From assembly GCF_000717715.1 (NCBI RefSeq), contig NZ_JOAI01000033.1, positions 33,638 to 97,637 on the forward strand: a stretch of 64,000 nt of DNA, given 5' to 3'. Made by a program: the position numbers and the translations under genes. Shown one piece after another: positions 51,348 through 59,285 of the stretch (positions within the stretch are counted from its first letter, which is position 1; the number at the start of each line of letters is the position of its first letter). The notes beneath the pieces are model-generated. The model did no database searches, had not been told where the DNA came from, and saw only the letters and a list, made by a program, of their open reading frames with translations. This DNA comes from Streptomyces sp. NRRL B-24484 (lineage in GTDB: Bacteria; Actinomycetota; Actinomycetes; Streptomycetales; Streptomycetaceae).

Positions 51348-51734
51348 ATGGGCGCAGGACAGCGGGTGGCCGGCCTGACCGCCGCGGCGGTCATGGCGGC
51401 CGGTGTCGGCCTCGTCGGCTTCGCCGGCCCGGCGGCAGCCGTGTCGACCAGCTGCGACGTCGGCAACGTCTGCCTCTACGACGACTCGTACTTCAACGGC
51501 GGCAGCTGGATCCACGGCGCCAACGCGGGGACGTACAACCTCACCGGCTTCAACGACCGCACCTCCTCGTGGATCAACAACTCCTGGACCAGGGACGCCA
51601 AGTGGTTCTGGGGTGCGAACGCCACCGGCGGCAGCGAGTGCATGAACCCCAACTCCAGTAACGGATACGTCGGTTGGTACAACAACGACGAGGCCAGTTC
51701 CGTCCGCGTCTACACCGACGACCTCGCCTGCTGA
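51348..51734 (+). CDS. secreted peptidase inhibitor family I36 protein
   Basis: 128 aa. Its signal peptide (VAGLTAAAVMAAGVGLVGFA, then AAA) precedes a mature domain with VCLYDDSYFNGGSWIHGANA, NDRTSSWINNSW and a closing SSVRVYTDDLAC. Two Cys pairs and the W-aromatic pattern match I36/beta-gamma-crystallin folds. ATG 51348 follows AAGGGGGAG. The adjacent ABC exporter genes start 80 bases on. They could share a message, but nothing shows that the inhibitor is a cargo. Confidence 0.8.
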   Translation: MGAGQRVAGLTAAAVMAAGVGLVGFAGPAAAVSTSCDVGNVCLYDDSYFNGGSWIHGANAGTYNLTGFNDRTSSWINNSWTRDAKWFWGANATGGSECMNPNSSNGYVGWYNNDEASSVRVYTDDLAC

Positions 51735-51815
51735 CCTGCCCGCACCTGGCGGTCCGGATCCTGCACCGCCGCGGGATCCGGACCGCGGCCGACTGAACCC
51801 CGAGGGGAACACAGC

Positions 51816-52526
51816 GTGTCCGTAGTGCAGTTCGAGGCCGTCGGCCGGACCTTCCGCTCGGGCGGCGCCGAGGTCCGCGCCCTCGCCGGCGTCGACCTGC
51901 GGGCGGCGCGGGGCGAACTGGTCGCCGTCATGGGTGCCAGCGGCTCCGGCAAGACGACGCTGCTGAGCATCGCCGGCGGTCTCGACCGCGCCGACAGCGG
52001 CACCGTCCGCGTCCTCGGCCAGGACCTGACACGGTGCTCCGAACGGCAGTTGGCCCGGATGCGGCTGACCGCCGTCGGCTTCGTCTTCCAGGAGCTCAAC
52101 CTGCTGGCCGAGCTGACGCTGGAGGAGAACGTCGCGCTCCCGCTGGAGGGCGCGGGGGCCGGCCGGCAGGCCGCCCGCTCCGCCGCCCGGGCGGCCCTGG
52201 CCCGGGTCGGCCTCGACGGCACCGGCGGACGGTTCCCCGACCAGGTCTCCGGCGGCCAGCAGCAGCGGGTGGCGATCGCCCGCGCCGTCGTCGGCGACCG
52301 GCGCCTCGTGCTGGCGGACGAGCCCACCGGGTCGCTGGACTCGGAGACCGGCGTCGAGATCATGAAACTCCTGCGGGAGCTCTGCGACAACGGCACCACC
52401 GTCCTGCTCAGCACGCACAACCCGGCCAACGCCGACTTCGCGGACCGCGTCGTGCACCTGCGGGACGGTGCGCTCGACCGGATCGAGGAACGGGCCGCGC
52501 CCACGGGCCGCGAGGACGCCCGGTGA
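51816..52526 (+). CDS. ABC transporter ATP-binding protein (LolD/MacB type)
   Basis: A 236-aa ATPase. Walker A is GASGSGKTTLLSIAGG, the Q-loop region is VGFVFQELNLLAELTLEENV, the signature is VSGGQQQRVAIARAVVG, and Walker B is LVLADEPTGSLDSETG. It pairs with the FtsX-type permease whose start overlaps its stop (GTGA, four bases). This suggests a lipoprotein or peptide exporter complex. The GTG start is preceded by CGAGGGGAA. Confidence 0.93.
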   Translation: MSVVQFEAVGRTFRSGGAEVRALAGVDLRAARGELVAVMGASGSGKTTLLSIAGGLDRADSGTVRVLGQDLTRCSERQLARMRLTAVGFVFQELNLLAELTLEENVALPLEGAGAGRQAARSAARAALARVGLDGTGGRFPDQVSGGQQQRVAIARAVVGDRRLVLADEPTGSLDSETGVEIMKLLRELCDNGTTVLLSTHNPANADFADRVVHLRDGALDRIEERAAPTGREDAR

Positions 52527-55024
52527 ACCACCGTCACCTCCCGGTCGACCTCCGGCTCGCCCGGTCGGTCGTCATCGGCACGGGCCGCCGGCGCGCGATG
52601 CTCCTCCTGCTCTTCGCCGTCCCCGTCCTGCTCGCCACCGCCGCCGCGTCCGTGGTGGACACGCTCAACCTCTCGCCGCAGCAGCTCGCGACCGCGGCCA
52701 TGGCCCGGGCCGACCTCCAGGTCGACCGGACGGAGCCGGGCCCGGCCCCCGCCGACCTGGCCGCCCTCGTCGGGCCGCTGCCCACCGGCACCGCCGCCGT
52801 CCCCTACTACCGGGCACCCGAGGTCCCGGTCGTCCTCGGCGGTCTCACCGGGTACGCCGCCTACCGGGAGAGCGACTGGACGGCGGCGGCCACGCGCGGC
52901 TGGCTGCGGGCCACGGCCGGGCGGCTGCCGGCCGGCCCGGCCGAGGCCGCCCTCTCCGGCCGTCTCGCCGCCGGGCACCACCTGGGCATCGGCGACACCC
53001 TGCGCTTCCGCGGCTCGGCCACCCCGGCCGTCGTGGTCGGCCTGGTCGAGGACCCGACCGCCCACGACGCCGAGTTCGTCGCGGGCGGGCCCGGCCTGTT
53101 CGAGACCTGGTCCGACCCGGCCCACCCCGCGGAATCCGGCGTCACCCGCGGCTGGCTGGTGACCGGCCCCGACGCGGCACGCCTGATCGGCCCGCGGGCG
53201 GCGCAGCTGCACCTCGCCGTCCGGACCAGGCCGCAGGTCGCCTCGGCCGCCCGGACCCTGCTCGCGGCCCAGCCCGGACTCGTCGCCCTCCCCGGGCTCC
53301 TCCTCGTGCTGGCCGGCTCCGCCGCGGCCTTCGGCATCCGGATGCGCCGCCTCCAGCGGCAGTTCGGCCTGCTGTCCGCCGTCGGCTTCGACGGTGCGCG
53401 GCTCGTCCGGCTGGCCCGGGCCGCGGGCCTGCTGGCGGCCGCCGTCGGGGGATCCCTCGGCGTCCTCCTCGGAACGGCCCTCGGCGCGGCCCTCCGACCG
53501 ACGGTCCGCGCGGCCGTCCACCGCGACCTGGCACCGGTCGACCTCACGTCACTGCGCCCGCTGCTCCTGCTGGTGGCGACCGTGCTGTGCGGTGCGCTCG
53601 GCGTCTGGCTGCCCGCGCGGCTCGCGGCCGGGCACACCGTCCGCCGCCGGCTCAGCCGTGTCCCCGTCGACACCGCGGGCCGGCGCCGCCGGCGGTCTGC
53701 GGCGGTCTGCGGCGCGCTGGCGGCAGTCGCGATCACCGGCGGGGCGGTCGCCGGGTCCAGCACCCCCGGCGTGGCCGGCGGCCTCGCCCTCCTCGCGGCG
53801 ACCCTGCTGGTGGTGCCCGACCTCCTGGTGCTGCTCGGCCGGGCCGCCGCACCGCTCGGACCGGGCCCGCGGTTCGGCCTCCGCGACCTCGCCAGGGACC
53901 GGCGGCGCCCGGCCGCGGCGGTCGTCTTCGGCGTGGTCACCGTCGCCTTCGCCGCCTCCACCGCCGTCTTCGTCGGCAGCAACACGGCCAGGGACGCCCG
54001 CGAGTACGCCGGTTCGCGGCACCCCGGGCAGATCGAGGTGGTGCTGCGGGACGCCCCGCCGTCCGACGCCGTCGAGGCCGCGGTGCGCCGGACCGTCGGC
54101 GCCCGGGCCTCCGTCGTCCAGGTCCGGGGCGTGTACGCCGCGGACCGACCCGCCGCCGACGCGCCGTCACGACTCGCCCTGCCGAAGGTCGCCCTCCTCG
54201 CGCGGTCGGCGCAGGCCGCGAATCCCCACGGCACCCTGCAGATCGTGGAGACGGAGGCCGACTTCCGTGCGCTCGCCCTGCGGGACCGGACGGCCGACGA
54301 GGCGGCCGCCCTGACGGCGGGGAAGGTCGTGGTGTTCGACCCCGGCTTCGTCCGGGACGGGAGCGCCGTGCTGGCCTTCGAACCGACGCCGGGTGCGGCG
54401 GGCCGGCCGCCGCTCACCGTCGCGGCCCGCCCGGGCGCGGCCGTGGACCGGACCACGCGCAACCGTGCCGCGGGTGTCCTCACCGGCGCGGCCGCCCGGG
54501 GCCTCGGCCTGTTCCCCGTCACGACGACCTACCTGGTCACCCCGGAGGAGGCGCTGCCCCCGGGCATCGAGCGCCGGCTCGGCACGGCCCTCGAACCCCT
54601 CGGGATCCCCGCCACCGCCCTCCGGATCGAACCGCCGCACACCCGGTCCGTCCCGGCCCGGTGGAACGTCATGACGGCGATCGCGGGTGCGGCCGTCCTG
54701 GTCGCGACCCTGCTCGCGGTCTCCGCCTCCACCCAGGAACTGCGGCCCCGGCTGCGACTGCTCCACGTCATCGGCTTCGGTGGCCGCACCCAGCGGCTGG
54801 TCTCCGCGACGCAGGCCACCGCGATCACCTCGCTCTCGCTCGGCTGCGGACTCCTCACCGGCCTCGTCCTGGCCGGCGCCCAGCTCTGGCCGAAGGGCAC
54901 CGCCCTCGTCGTCCCCTGGGCGTCCCTCACCGCCGCGACCGCCGGCCTGATCACCGCCGCCGCACTCGCCGGCTACCTCGTCCCACCCGCCGCCACCCGC
55001 ACCCGCAGCCGATCCACCGGCTGA
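52523..55024 (+). CDS. FtsX-like ABC transporter permease
   Basis: An 833-aa membrane protein with an N-terminal helix (AMLLLLFAVPVLLATAAASV), a periplasmic-type MacB_PCD region, then two FtsX bundles. The first begins LVALPGLLLVLAGSAAAFGI and the second VMTAIAGAAVLVATLLAVSA. The total is eight to ten helices. With the ATPase it forms a mechanotransmission-type exporter. The substrate is unknown, and the I36 protein upstream is a candidate by proximity only. It ends with the backbone, just before the tRNA-Ser fragment. Confidence 0.9.
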   Translation: MNHRHLPVDLRLARSVVIGTGRRRAMLLLLFAVPVLLATAAASVVDTLNLSPQQLATAAMARADLQVDRTEPGPAPADLAALVGPLPTGTAAVPYYRAPEVPVVLGGLTGYAAYRESDWTAAATRGWLRATAGRLPAGPAEAALSGRLAAGHHLGIGDTLRFRGSATPAVVVGLVEDPTAHDAEFVAGGPGLFETWSDPAHPAESGVTRGWLVTGPDAARLIGPRAAQLHLAVRTRPQVASAARTLLAAQPGLVALPGLLLVLAGSAAAFGIRMRRLQRQFGLLSAVGFDGARLVRLARAAGLLAAAVGGSLGVLLGTALGAALRPTVRAAVHRDLAPVDLTSLRPLLLLVATVLCGALGVWLPARLAAGHTVRRRLSRVPVDTAGRRRRRSAAVCGALAAVAITGGAVAGSSTPGVAGGLALLAATLLVVPDLLVLLGRAAAPLGPGPRFGLRDLARDRRRPAAAVVFGVVTVAFAASTAVFVGSNTARDAREYAGSRHPGQIEVVLRDAPPSDAVEAAVRRTVGARASVVQVRGVYAADRPAADAPSRLALPKVALLARSAQAANPHGTLQIVETEADFRALALRDRTADEAAALTAGKVVVFDPGFVRDGSAVLAFEPTPGAAGRPPLTVAARPGAAVDRTTRNRAAGVLTGAAARGLGLFPVTTTYLVTPEEALPPGIERRLGTALEPLGIPATALRIEPPHTRSVPARWNVMTAIAGAAVLVATLLAVSASTQELRPRLRLLHVIGFGGRTQRLVSATQATAITSLSLGCGLLTGLVLAGAQLWPKGTALVVPWASLTAATAGLITAAALAGYLVPPAATRTRSRSTG

Positions 55025-55039
55025 GCGCCCACAACGACG

Positions 55040-55070
55040 AAGGCCCCGACCGGGAACCGGTCGGGGCCTT
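55040..55070 (-). terminator. terminator of the former tRNA-Ser(GGA)
   Basis: AAGGCCCCGACCGG, GAA, CCGGTCGGGGCCTT: a perfect 14-base stem directly behind the tRNA fragment's 3' end (minus strand) and convergent with the permease. Confidence 0.78.
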
Positions 55071-55093
55071 TCGTCCGCCCTGGCGGGCAGAGG

Positions 55094-55152
55094 CGGAGGA
55101 TACGAGATTCGAACTCGTGAGGGGCTGCCCCCAACACGCTTTCCAATTCTCC
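55094..55152 (-). repeat. tRNA-Ser(GGA) 3'-half fragment, attachment-site copy 1
   Basis: On the minus strand the sequence runs from the anticodon loop TTGGAAA through the variable arm and T loop (ACGAGTTCGAATCTCGT) to ATCCTCC plus G, all as in tRNA-Ser(GGA). It has no 5' half, which would be needed for the acceptor, D arm and anticodon stem. The 59 bases recur at 57410 with one change (position 55126, C against T). This is the mark of an integrative element that uses the tRNA 3' end as its core site. Confidence 0.9.
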
Positions 55153-55486
55153 CGGACGTTGTCCGACGAGGTCCGTACAGGTTCTGACCTGGGGCAGTGC
55201 GGTTCGCGGCCAGGGTGTCGGACGTGGTTGAACCGGGGTGAATGAGACCAGGACCGAGACCGGGCCCGACCGTGCTCCGCGGCGGCTGGGATGCGCCGAC
55301 GCTCTGCAGGGCCGACTTCTTGGTGATGTCGACTTGCAGGGAGGTACGTGACCGGAGGCGTAAAGCGCCGCGGTCGGGCGTAATGGAAGGACCGGACCGG
55401 TGAATCGGACCGGAGTGCCAGGGGTGATCCAGCCCGTGCGGTTGCACGCGACGGCGGTGGGCAGGGACGGTGAGCGGAGGCCCGCC
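55153..55486. other. att-flanking region before the SpoIIE gene
   Basis: This region holds no clear gene. It includes a stretch similar to the region right of the second fragment (TTCTGACCTGGGG here, CCCTGACCTGCGG there, each followed by a ...GAATGAGAC / ...GAACGAGAC element), so the two tRNA fragments share their flanks. The GACCGGACCGGTGAATCGGA block (about 55389) precedes the SpoIIE gene. Confidence 0.5.
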
Positions 55487-56662
55487 ATGGCAAGGCCGGA
55501 GCGGTCGGCGGGGTTCGGCGCGCGTGCGCTGGGCGCGCTGCTCGATCAGGCCCGCGAGCTTCCGCCCCGGTCGATCGCACCGCTGGTCGCCGATGCGGTG
55601 AACGGGTTCGGTGGCCGTGGTCCGGCGATCCTGCTGCAGGACTACGGCCAGCTGGTGCTGGTGCCGCTGCCGGGGCTGGCCGTCGGGGAGCCGGTGCCGA
55701 TCGACGGCTCTCCTGAAGGGGCGGCTTTCCTGCGCGGTGTCCCGGTCGAGGAGCCGCGGGCCGACGGGGTGCGGATGTGCCTGCCGTTGCTGGACGGCGG
55801 TGACGAGGTCGGGGTGCTGGCCCTCACGCTGGACACCGTCGATGAGGACGACCGGCGGCTGCTGCGGCGTTTCGCTGCCCTGGTCGCGGATCTGCTGATC
55901 ACCAAGAGCGGCTACACCGACCGGATCTTCCAGGCCCGGCGTCTGGAACCGATGAGTGTGGCGGCGGAGATCCAGTGGTCCTTGCTGCCGCCGCTGGCGA
56001 TGACCGTTCCCCGGGTCGCGGTGGCGGGCATCCTCGAACCTGCGTACCAGGTGGCCGGGGACAGCTTCGACTACGCGCTCAACGACGACCTCCTGCACGT
56101 GGCCACGATCGATGCCATGGGTCACGGGCTGGACGCCGCCACGATGGCGACTGTTGCCATCGGTGCGTACCGGCACGCCAGACGCGCCGACATCGGGCTG
56201 GCCGAGATCTACGCGTTCATGGACCGGGCCATCGCCGAGCAGTTCGGGCCGGACCACTTCGTCACCGCGCAGATGATGCGGCTGGACACCGCCACCGGCC
56301 ACCTGCAGTGGGTCAACGCCGGCCATCCCATGCCGTTGCTGATCCGCGATCACGTCGTCGTCGAGCGGCTGGAGAGCGCGACCACCCTGCCGGTGGGGTT
56401 CGGCGGCGAGGAACCGGTGATCAGCGAGCGGCTGCTGCGGCACGGTGACCGGGTCCTGTGCTTCACCGACGGCCTGGTCGAGGAGCGTGAGGCCGGCGGG
56501 GAGCAGTTCGGGGAGGAACAGCTCATCGAGTGGGTCAACCGCGTCGAGCGTTCGCAGGACGGGGTGCGGGCCGTGGTGCGGGCACTCTCCCATGTTCTGA
56601 AGGAGAAGCGGGGCGGGTTCACGAGTGATGACGCCACCCTGTTCCTGATCGAGTGGCGCTGA
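55487..56662 (+). CDS. PP2C-type SpoIIE-family serine phosphatase
   Basis: A 391-aa protein. A GAF-like sensor half (about 1-175: GPAILLQDYGQLVLVPLPG, MCLPLLDGGDEVGVLALTLD) is followed by a SpoIIE domain. The metal-binding Asp residues are intact: VAGDSFDYALNDD, IDAMGHGLDAA, CFTDGLVEERE and SDDATLFLIEW. Such proteins dephosphorylate STAS anti-anti-sigma factors and so control sigma factors. Neither STAS nor RsbW genes lie in the cassette. ATG 55487 follows GGAGG by six bases. It sits between the two tRNA fragments. Confidence 0.88.
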   Translation: MARPERSAGFGARALGALLDQARELPPRSIAPLVADAVNGFGGRGPAILLQDYGQLVLVPLPGLAVGEPVPIDGSPEGAAFLRGVPVEEPRADGVRMCLPLLDGGDEVGVLALTLDTVDEDDRRLLRRFAALVADLLITKSGYTDRIFQARRLEPMSVAAEIQWSLLPPLAMTVPRVAVAGILEPAYQVAGDSFDYALNDDLLHVATIDAMGHGLDAATMATVAIGAYRHARRADIGLAEIYAFMDRAIAEQFGPDHFVTAQMMRLDTATGHLQWVNAGHPMPLLIRDHVVVERLESATTLPVGFGGEEPVISERLLRHGDRVLCFTDGLVEEREAGGEQFGEEQLIEWVNRVERSQDGVRAVVRALSHVLKEKRGGFTSDDATLFLIEWR

Positions 56663-56705
56663 GACACCGGCACCCCACCGCGGCTTTCGAGGTGCCGGGC
56701 CGCTC

Positions 56706-57305
56706 TCATCCGATCAGGAGTTCGACTGCCGGGGTGTGGTTTCCGGTCGCTGAGGCTCTGGCCATCGCCGAGGTGGCCATGGCCGGAAGGGAGCCGGGCG
56801 GCACCACCAGGAGCAGGAAGTGGTCCTGGAAGCCCCGCGTGACGCTGATCGTCGCGTCGCTGCCGGTGAACCAGTTGATCCTGATCGCCAGGCCGTTCAC
56901 CGTGACAGACCCGGGCACGCCGTTCCAGGCGGAGATGTCGAGGCCGACCCGGACGATGCGTCCGAGGTGGGCGCCGAGCGCGGTGATCAGGTCCGGCAGC
57001 TCGGCGAGGACGTTGTCCGAGCGGGGCCACCAGGCCCCGTCGAAGACACCCTCCCGCGACATGGTCGGTTCCAGTGCCAGGCGCGGCAGCAGCGGGGCAT
57101 CGGGCACCGACCACGGCTCGGGGGACACAGGGAGGGGGATCGGCATCACGAGGGGCCGCCCGTCCGGTCCGCGAAGGACCAATTCTTGACCCAGGGCGAC
57201 GTCGGCGCTGATGCCGGTGTGCGGAATGTCCTTGGTTGGCTTCCACCGTACTCCGCGGCGCTCTTCCCCGGGGCCGCCCGCCACGGGAGCGGCCCCGGAG
57301 TTCAT
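56706..57305 (-). CDS. DUF5994-family protein
   Basis: About 199 aa. The family core is LPRLALEPTMSREGVFDGAW, followed by WPRSDNVLAELPDLITALGA, VRVGLDISAWNGVPGSVTVN and INWFTGSDATISVTRGFQDH. DUF5994 proteins are confined to actinobacteria and have no known activity. It faces the SpoIIE gene with 43 bases between the stops, completing the cassette. ATG 57305 and GTG 57359 are both possible starts. Confidence 0.78.
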   Translation of the reverse strand: MNSGAAPVAGGPGEERRGVRWKPTKDIPHTGISADVALGQELVLRGPDGRPLVMPIPLPVSPEPWSVPDAPLLPRLALEPTMSREGVFDGAWWPRSDNVLAELPDLITALGAHLGRIVRVGLDISAWNGVPGSVTVNGLAIRINWFTGSDATISVTRGFQDHFLLLVVPPGSLPAMATSAMARASATGNHTPAVELLIG

Positions 57306-57367
57306 CCGGGCCACCCCGTGTTCCGGTACCCGTTCTCGACTCCGTGAAGCTGTGGTCACGGGACGAC

Positions 57368-57402
57368 GAAGGCCCGGACCGCATGGTGCGGTCCGGGCCT
57401 TC
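57368..57402 (-). terminator. terminator beside the second tRNA fragment
   Basis: GAAGGCCCGGACCGCA, TGG, TGCGGTCCGGGCCTTC: a perfect 16-base stem behind the fragment's 3' end, analogous to 55040-55070 but of different sequence. Confidence 0.75.
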
Positions 57403-57409
57403 GAGAAGG

Positions 57410-57468
57410 CGGAGGATACGAGATTCGAACTCGTGAGGGGTTGCCCCCAACACGCTTTCCAATTCTCC
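57410..57468 (-). repeat. tRNA-Ser(GGA) 3'-half fragment, attachment-site copy 2
   Basis: 59 bases identical to copy 1 at 55094 except for one base. It has the T arm, variable arm and anticodon loop but no 5' half. Its variable arm (GGGGGCAACCCC) is the canonical form. Sequence continues AATTCTCC in both copies, so the shared core is longer than the tRNA itself. Confidence 0.9.
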
Positions 57469-57574
57469 GGTGCGGTGTCTGCACCTGTCCATTCGCGCCC
57501 TGACCTGCGGTGTTCGGAGCGTTCTCCCCGCCGACTCGACCGTGGGTGGACAGCGACGAACGAGACGGAAACTG

Positions 57575-58676
57575 ACTGGGTGTTTCACCCGTAGGCGGGT
57601 CAATTGATCCCGGTTTCCGGGGCTCCTGGGCTGCTGGCGTTCGGTGACGCTTGGGGCTCTGTGTGGCGGGAGGGGCGCCGTTGCACGAATGTCCGCCGGA
57701 ACTGTGCGCTTCCTCCTGTCTCATCCCTGGATGCCGGGCCTGAGTGTGTTGTCTCTCGATTACCGCGAGCCCTGGGCAGAGCGACGATCCCGCAGTATGC
57801 CGTCGTCATGACGGAACGTCGACCGTATCCGAGCGACCTGTCCGATGCCCGCTGGGCCCTGGTCGAGCCCACCCTCACCGCCTGGCGCCGGGCCCGGACC
57901 GAACGCGCCCTCGCGTTCGGCCGACCACCCGAGCACGACCTGCGCGACCTGCTGGACGCCATCCTCTACGTCGACCGCACCGGCATCCCCTGGCGCTACC
58001 TCCCGCACGACTACCCGCCCTGGGAAACCGTCTACGCCTACTTCGCCCGATGGCAGAAGGAGGGAGTATTCGAGCAGCTCAACGGCCTACTCCGACGCCT
58101 TGTCCGCACCGCCGAGGGCCGCGATCCCGAGCCGACGGCCTGCATCATCGACTCGCAGAGCATCAAGACCTCCACGAACGTCCCCCTCGCAGGCCAGGGC
58201 GCCGATGTCGGGAAGCGGATCGTCGGCAGGAAACGCAACATCGTGGTCGACACGATCGGCCTGCTGCTCGTGGTGCTGGTCACCGCCGCGAGCGTCCAGG
58301 ACAACGCCGCCGGCCGACAGCTGCTGACCGCGGTCGCGGCCGAGCACTCCACCATCGGCAAGGCCTGGGCCGACATGGGCTACAAGAACGCCGTCGTCGA
58401 ACACGCCGCCACCCTGGGCATCGACCTCGAGATCGTCCGCCGCGACCCCACGACCAGGGGATTCGTCGTCCAACCCCGCCACTGGGTCGTCGAGCGCACC
58501 TTCGGCTGGCTCATGAACCACCGCCGCCTCGCCCGCGACTACGAAGCACTCCCGGCCCGCTCCGAAGCCATGGTCCACGTCGCCATGATCAACCTCATGA
58601 CCCGCCGCCTCACCGGCGAGACCACCCCGACCTGGCGCGGCACCTGACGTCCAAAGTCAGGGACGAAACGCCCAGT
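57575..58676 (+). mobile_element. IS5-family insertion sequence, about 1.1 kb
   Basis: The left end ACTGGGTGTTTCACCC (57575-57590) and the right-end complement ACTGGGCGTTTCGTCC (58661-58676) match in 13 of 16 bases as terminal inverted repeats around one transposase gene. No target duplication is clear. The 230-base leader before the transposase is long for this family. It lies about 100 bases from tRNA fragment 2. Confidence 0.72.
57808..58647 (+). CDS. IS5-family transposase (DDE)
   Basis: A 279-aa intact transposase. The N-terminal DUF4096-type domain has YPSDLSDARWALVEPTLTAW and YVDRTGIPWRYLPHDYPPWE. The DDE catalytic residues are in ACIIDSQSIKTS, KAWADMGYKNA and VVERTFGWLMNHRRLARDYE. 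The ATG at 57808 begins the conserved MTERRPYPSDL start. The upstream open frame to 57604 adds nothing. Confidence 0.9.
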   Translation: MTERRPYPSDLSDARWALVEPTLTAWRRARTERALAFGRPPEHDLRDLLDAILYVDRTGIPWRYLPHDYPPWETVYAYFARWQKEGVFEQLNGLLRRLVRTAEGRDPEPTACIIDSQSIKTSTNVPLAGQGADVGKRIVGRKRNIVVDTIGLLLVVLVTAASVQDNAAGRQLLTAVAAEHSTIGKAWADMGYKNAVVEHAATLGIDLEIVRRDPTTRGFVVQPRHWVVERTFGWLMNHRRLARDYEALPARSEAMVHVAMINLMTRRLTGETTPTWRGT

Positions 58677-58781
58677 GAGACGGCCGATCCGCATTGGAGG
58701 CCGGTCCCTTGGTGGTTGTCAACCACACGAGAGGTGGCGTCGGTGCTGCCGGTAGCCTGCTGCGGAGCGAAGGGGTGAGAC

Positions 58782-59096
58782 GTGGAGCAGGTTGTTCGCG
58801 AGGTGGCCGCAGAGGGGGGATCTGCCTCCTACACCGTGGGGGAGCTGCGGGACCTGGTCGGTGCTGGGCGTACCAGCCGGCAGGTCGCCGAGAAGATCTC
58901 CAACCTCCTCCACAGGTATGGCCTGCGGCACCTACCGTCCACGATTCCCGCCGACCAGAACCGTACGGTTCTGGTGTTCGACCCGGAGCAGGCTAAGGGC
59001 ATCTTGATCCAATGGGTTCTTGAGGCCGAATCGACGGATATGCGTAAGGCGCAGGGCGCCGTGGTGGCGCTGTCGTACCTGCTGAGACACGGCTAG
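58782..59096 (+). CDS. small island protein, unknown
   Basis: A 104-aa mostly helical protein. It begins VEQVVREVAAEGGSASYTVG and has LVGAGRTSRQVAEKISNLLH and AQGAVVALSYLLRHG. No family is recognised. A helix-turn-helix-like stretch (GAGRTSRQVAEKISNLLHRY) would suit DNA binding but is weak. The GTG at 58782 follows AAGGGG. Its codon use is less GC-biased than the backbone. Confidence 0.5.
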   Translation: MEQVVREVAAEGGSASYTVGELRDLVGAGRTSRQVAEKISNLLHRYGLRHLPSTIPADQNRTVLVFDPEQAKGILIQWVLEAESTDMRKAQGAVVALSYLLRHG

Positions 59097-59203
59097 AGGT
59101 ACACCTTCCCCTCCTCCTGCTGGTCGCGAGCCGTGTCGTTGTTGGCCATCCAGGTGTCAAAGCTGCAGCCAGTCCCAATGGGTCTGGCCCACAGCTGGTC
59201 CAT
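59093..59203 (-). CDS. possible 36-codon ORF
   Basis: MDQLWARPIGTGCSFDTWMA, then NNDTARDQQEEGKVYL. The composition looks protein-like, but there is no clear ribosome site and no homology that I know. It overlaps the end of the previous gene by four bases and may be a remnant. Confidence 0.2.
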   Translation of the reverse strand: MDQLWARPIGTGCSFDTWMANNDTARDQQEEGKVYL

Positions 59204-59285
59204 GGGGGTTAGGTTCGTTGACACCGGTTCATTGCACGCAGCTCTCCTAACACGATCACATGGCCGGCTGTGCCGATGGGATCGG

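Noticed and set aside
51348..55024. Lantibiotic or peptide-antibiotic cluster (small secreted protein plus ABC exporter)
   Set aside because: The small protein is a full I36-type secreted domain with a Sec signal, and no modification enzymes are present.
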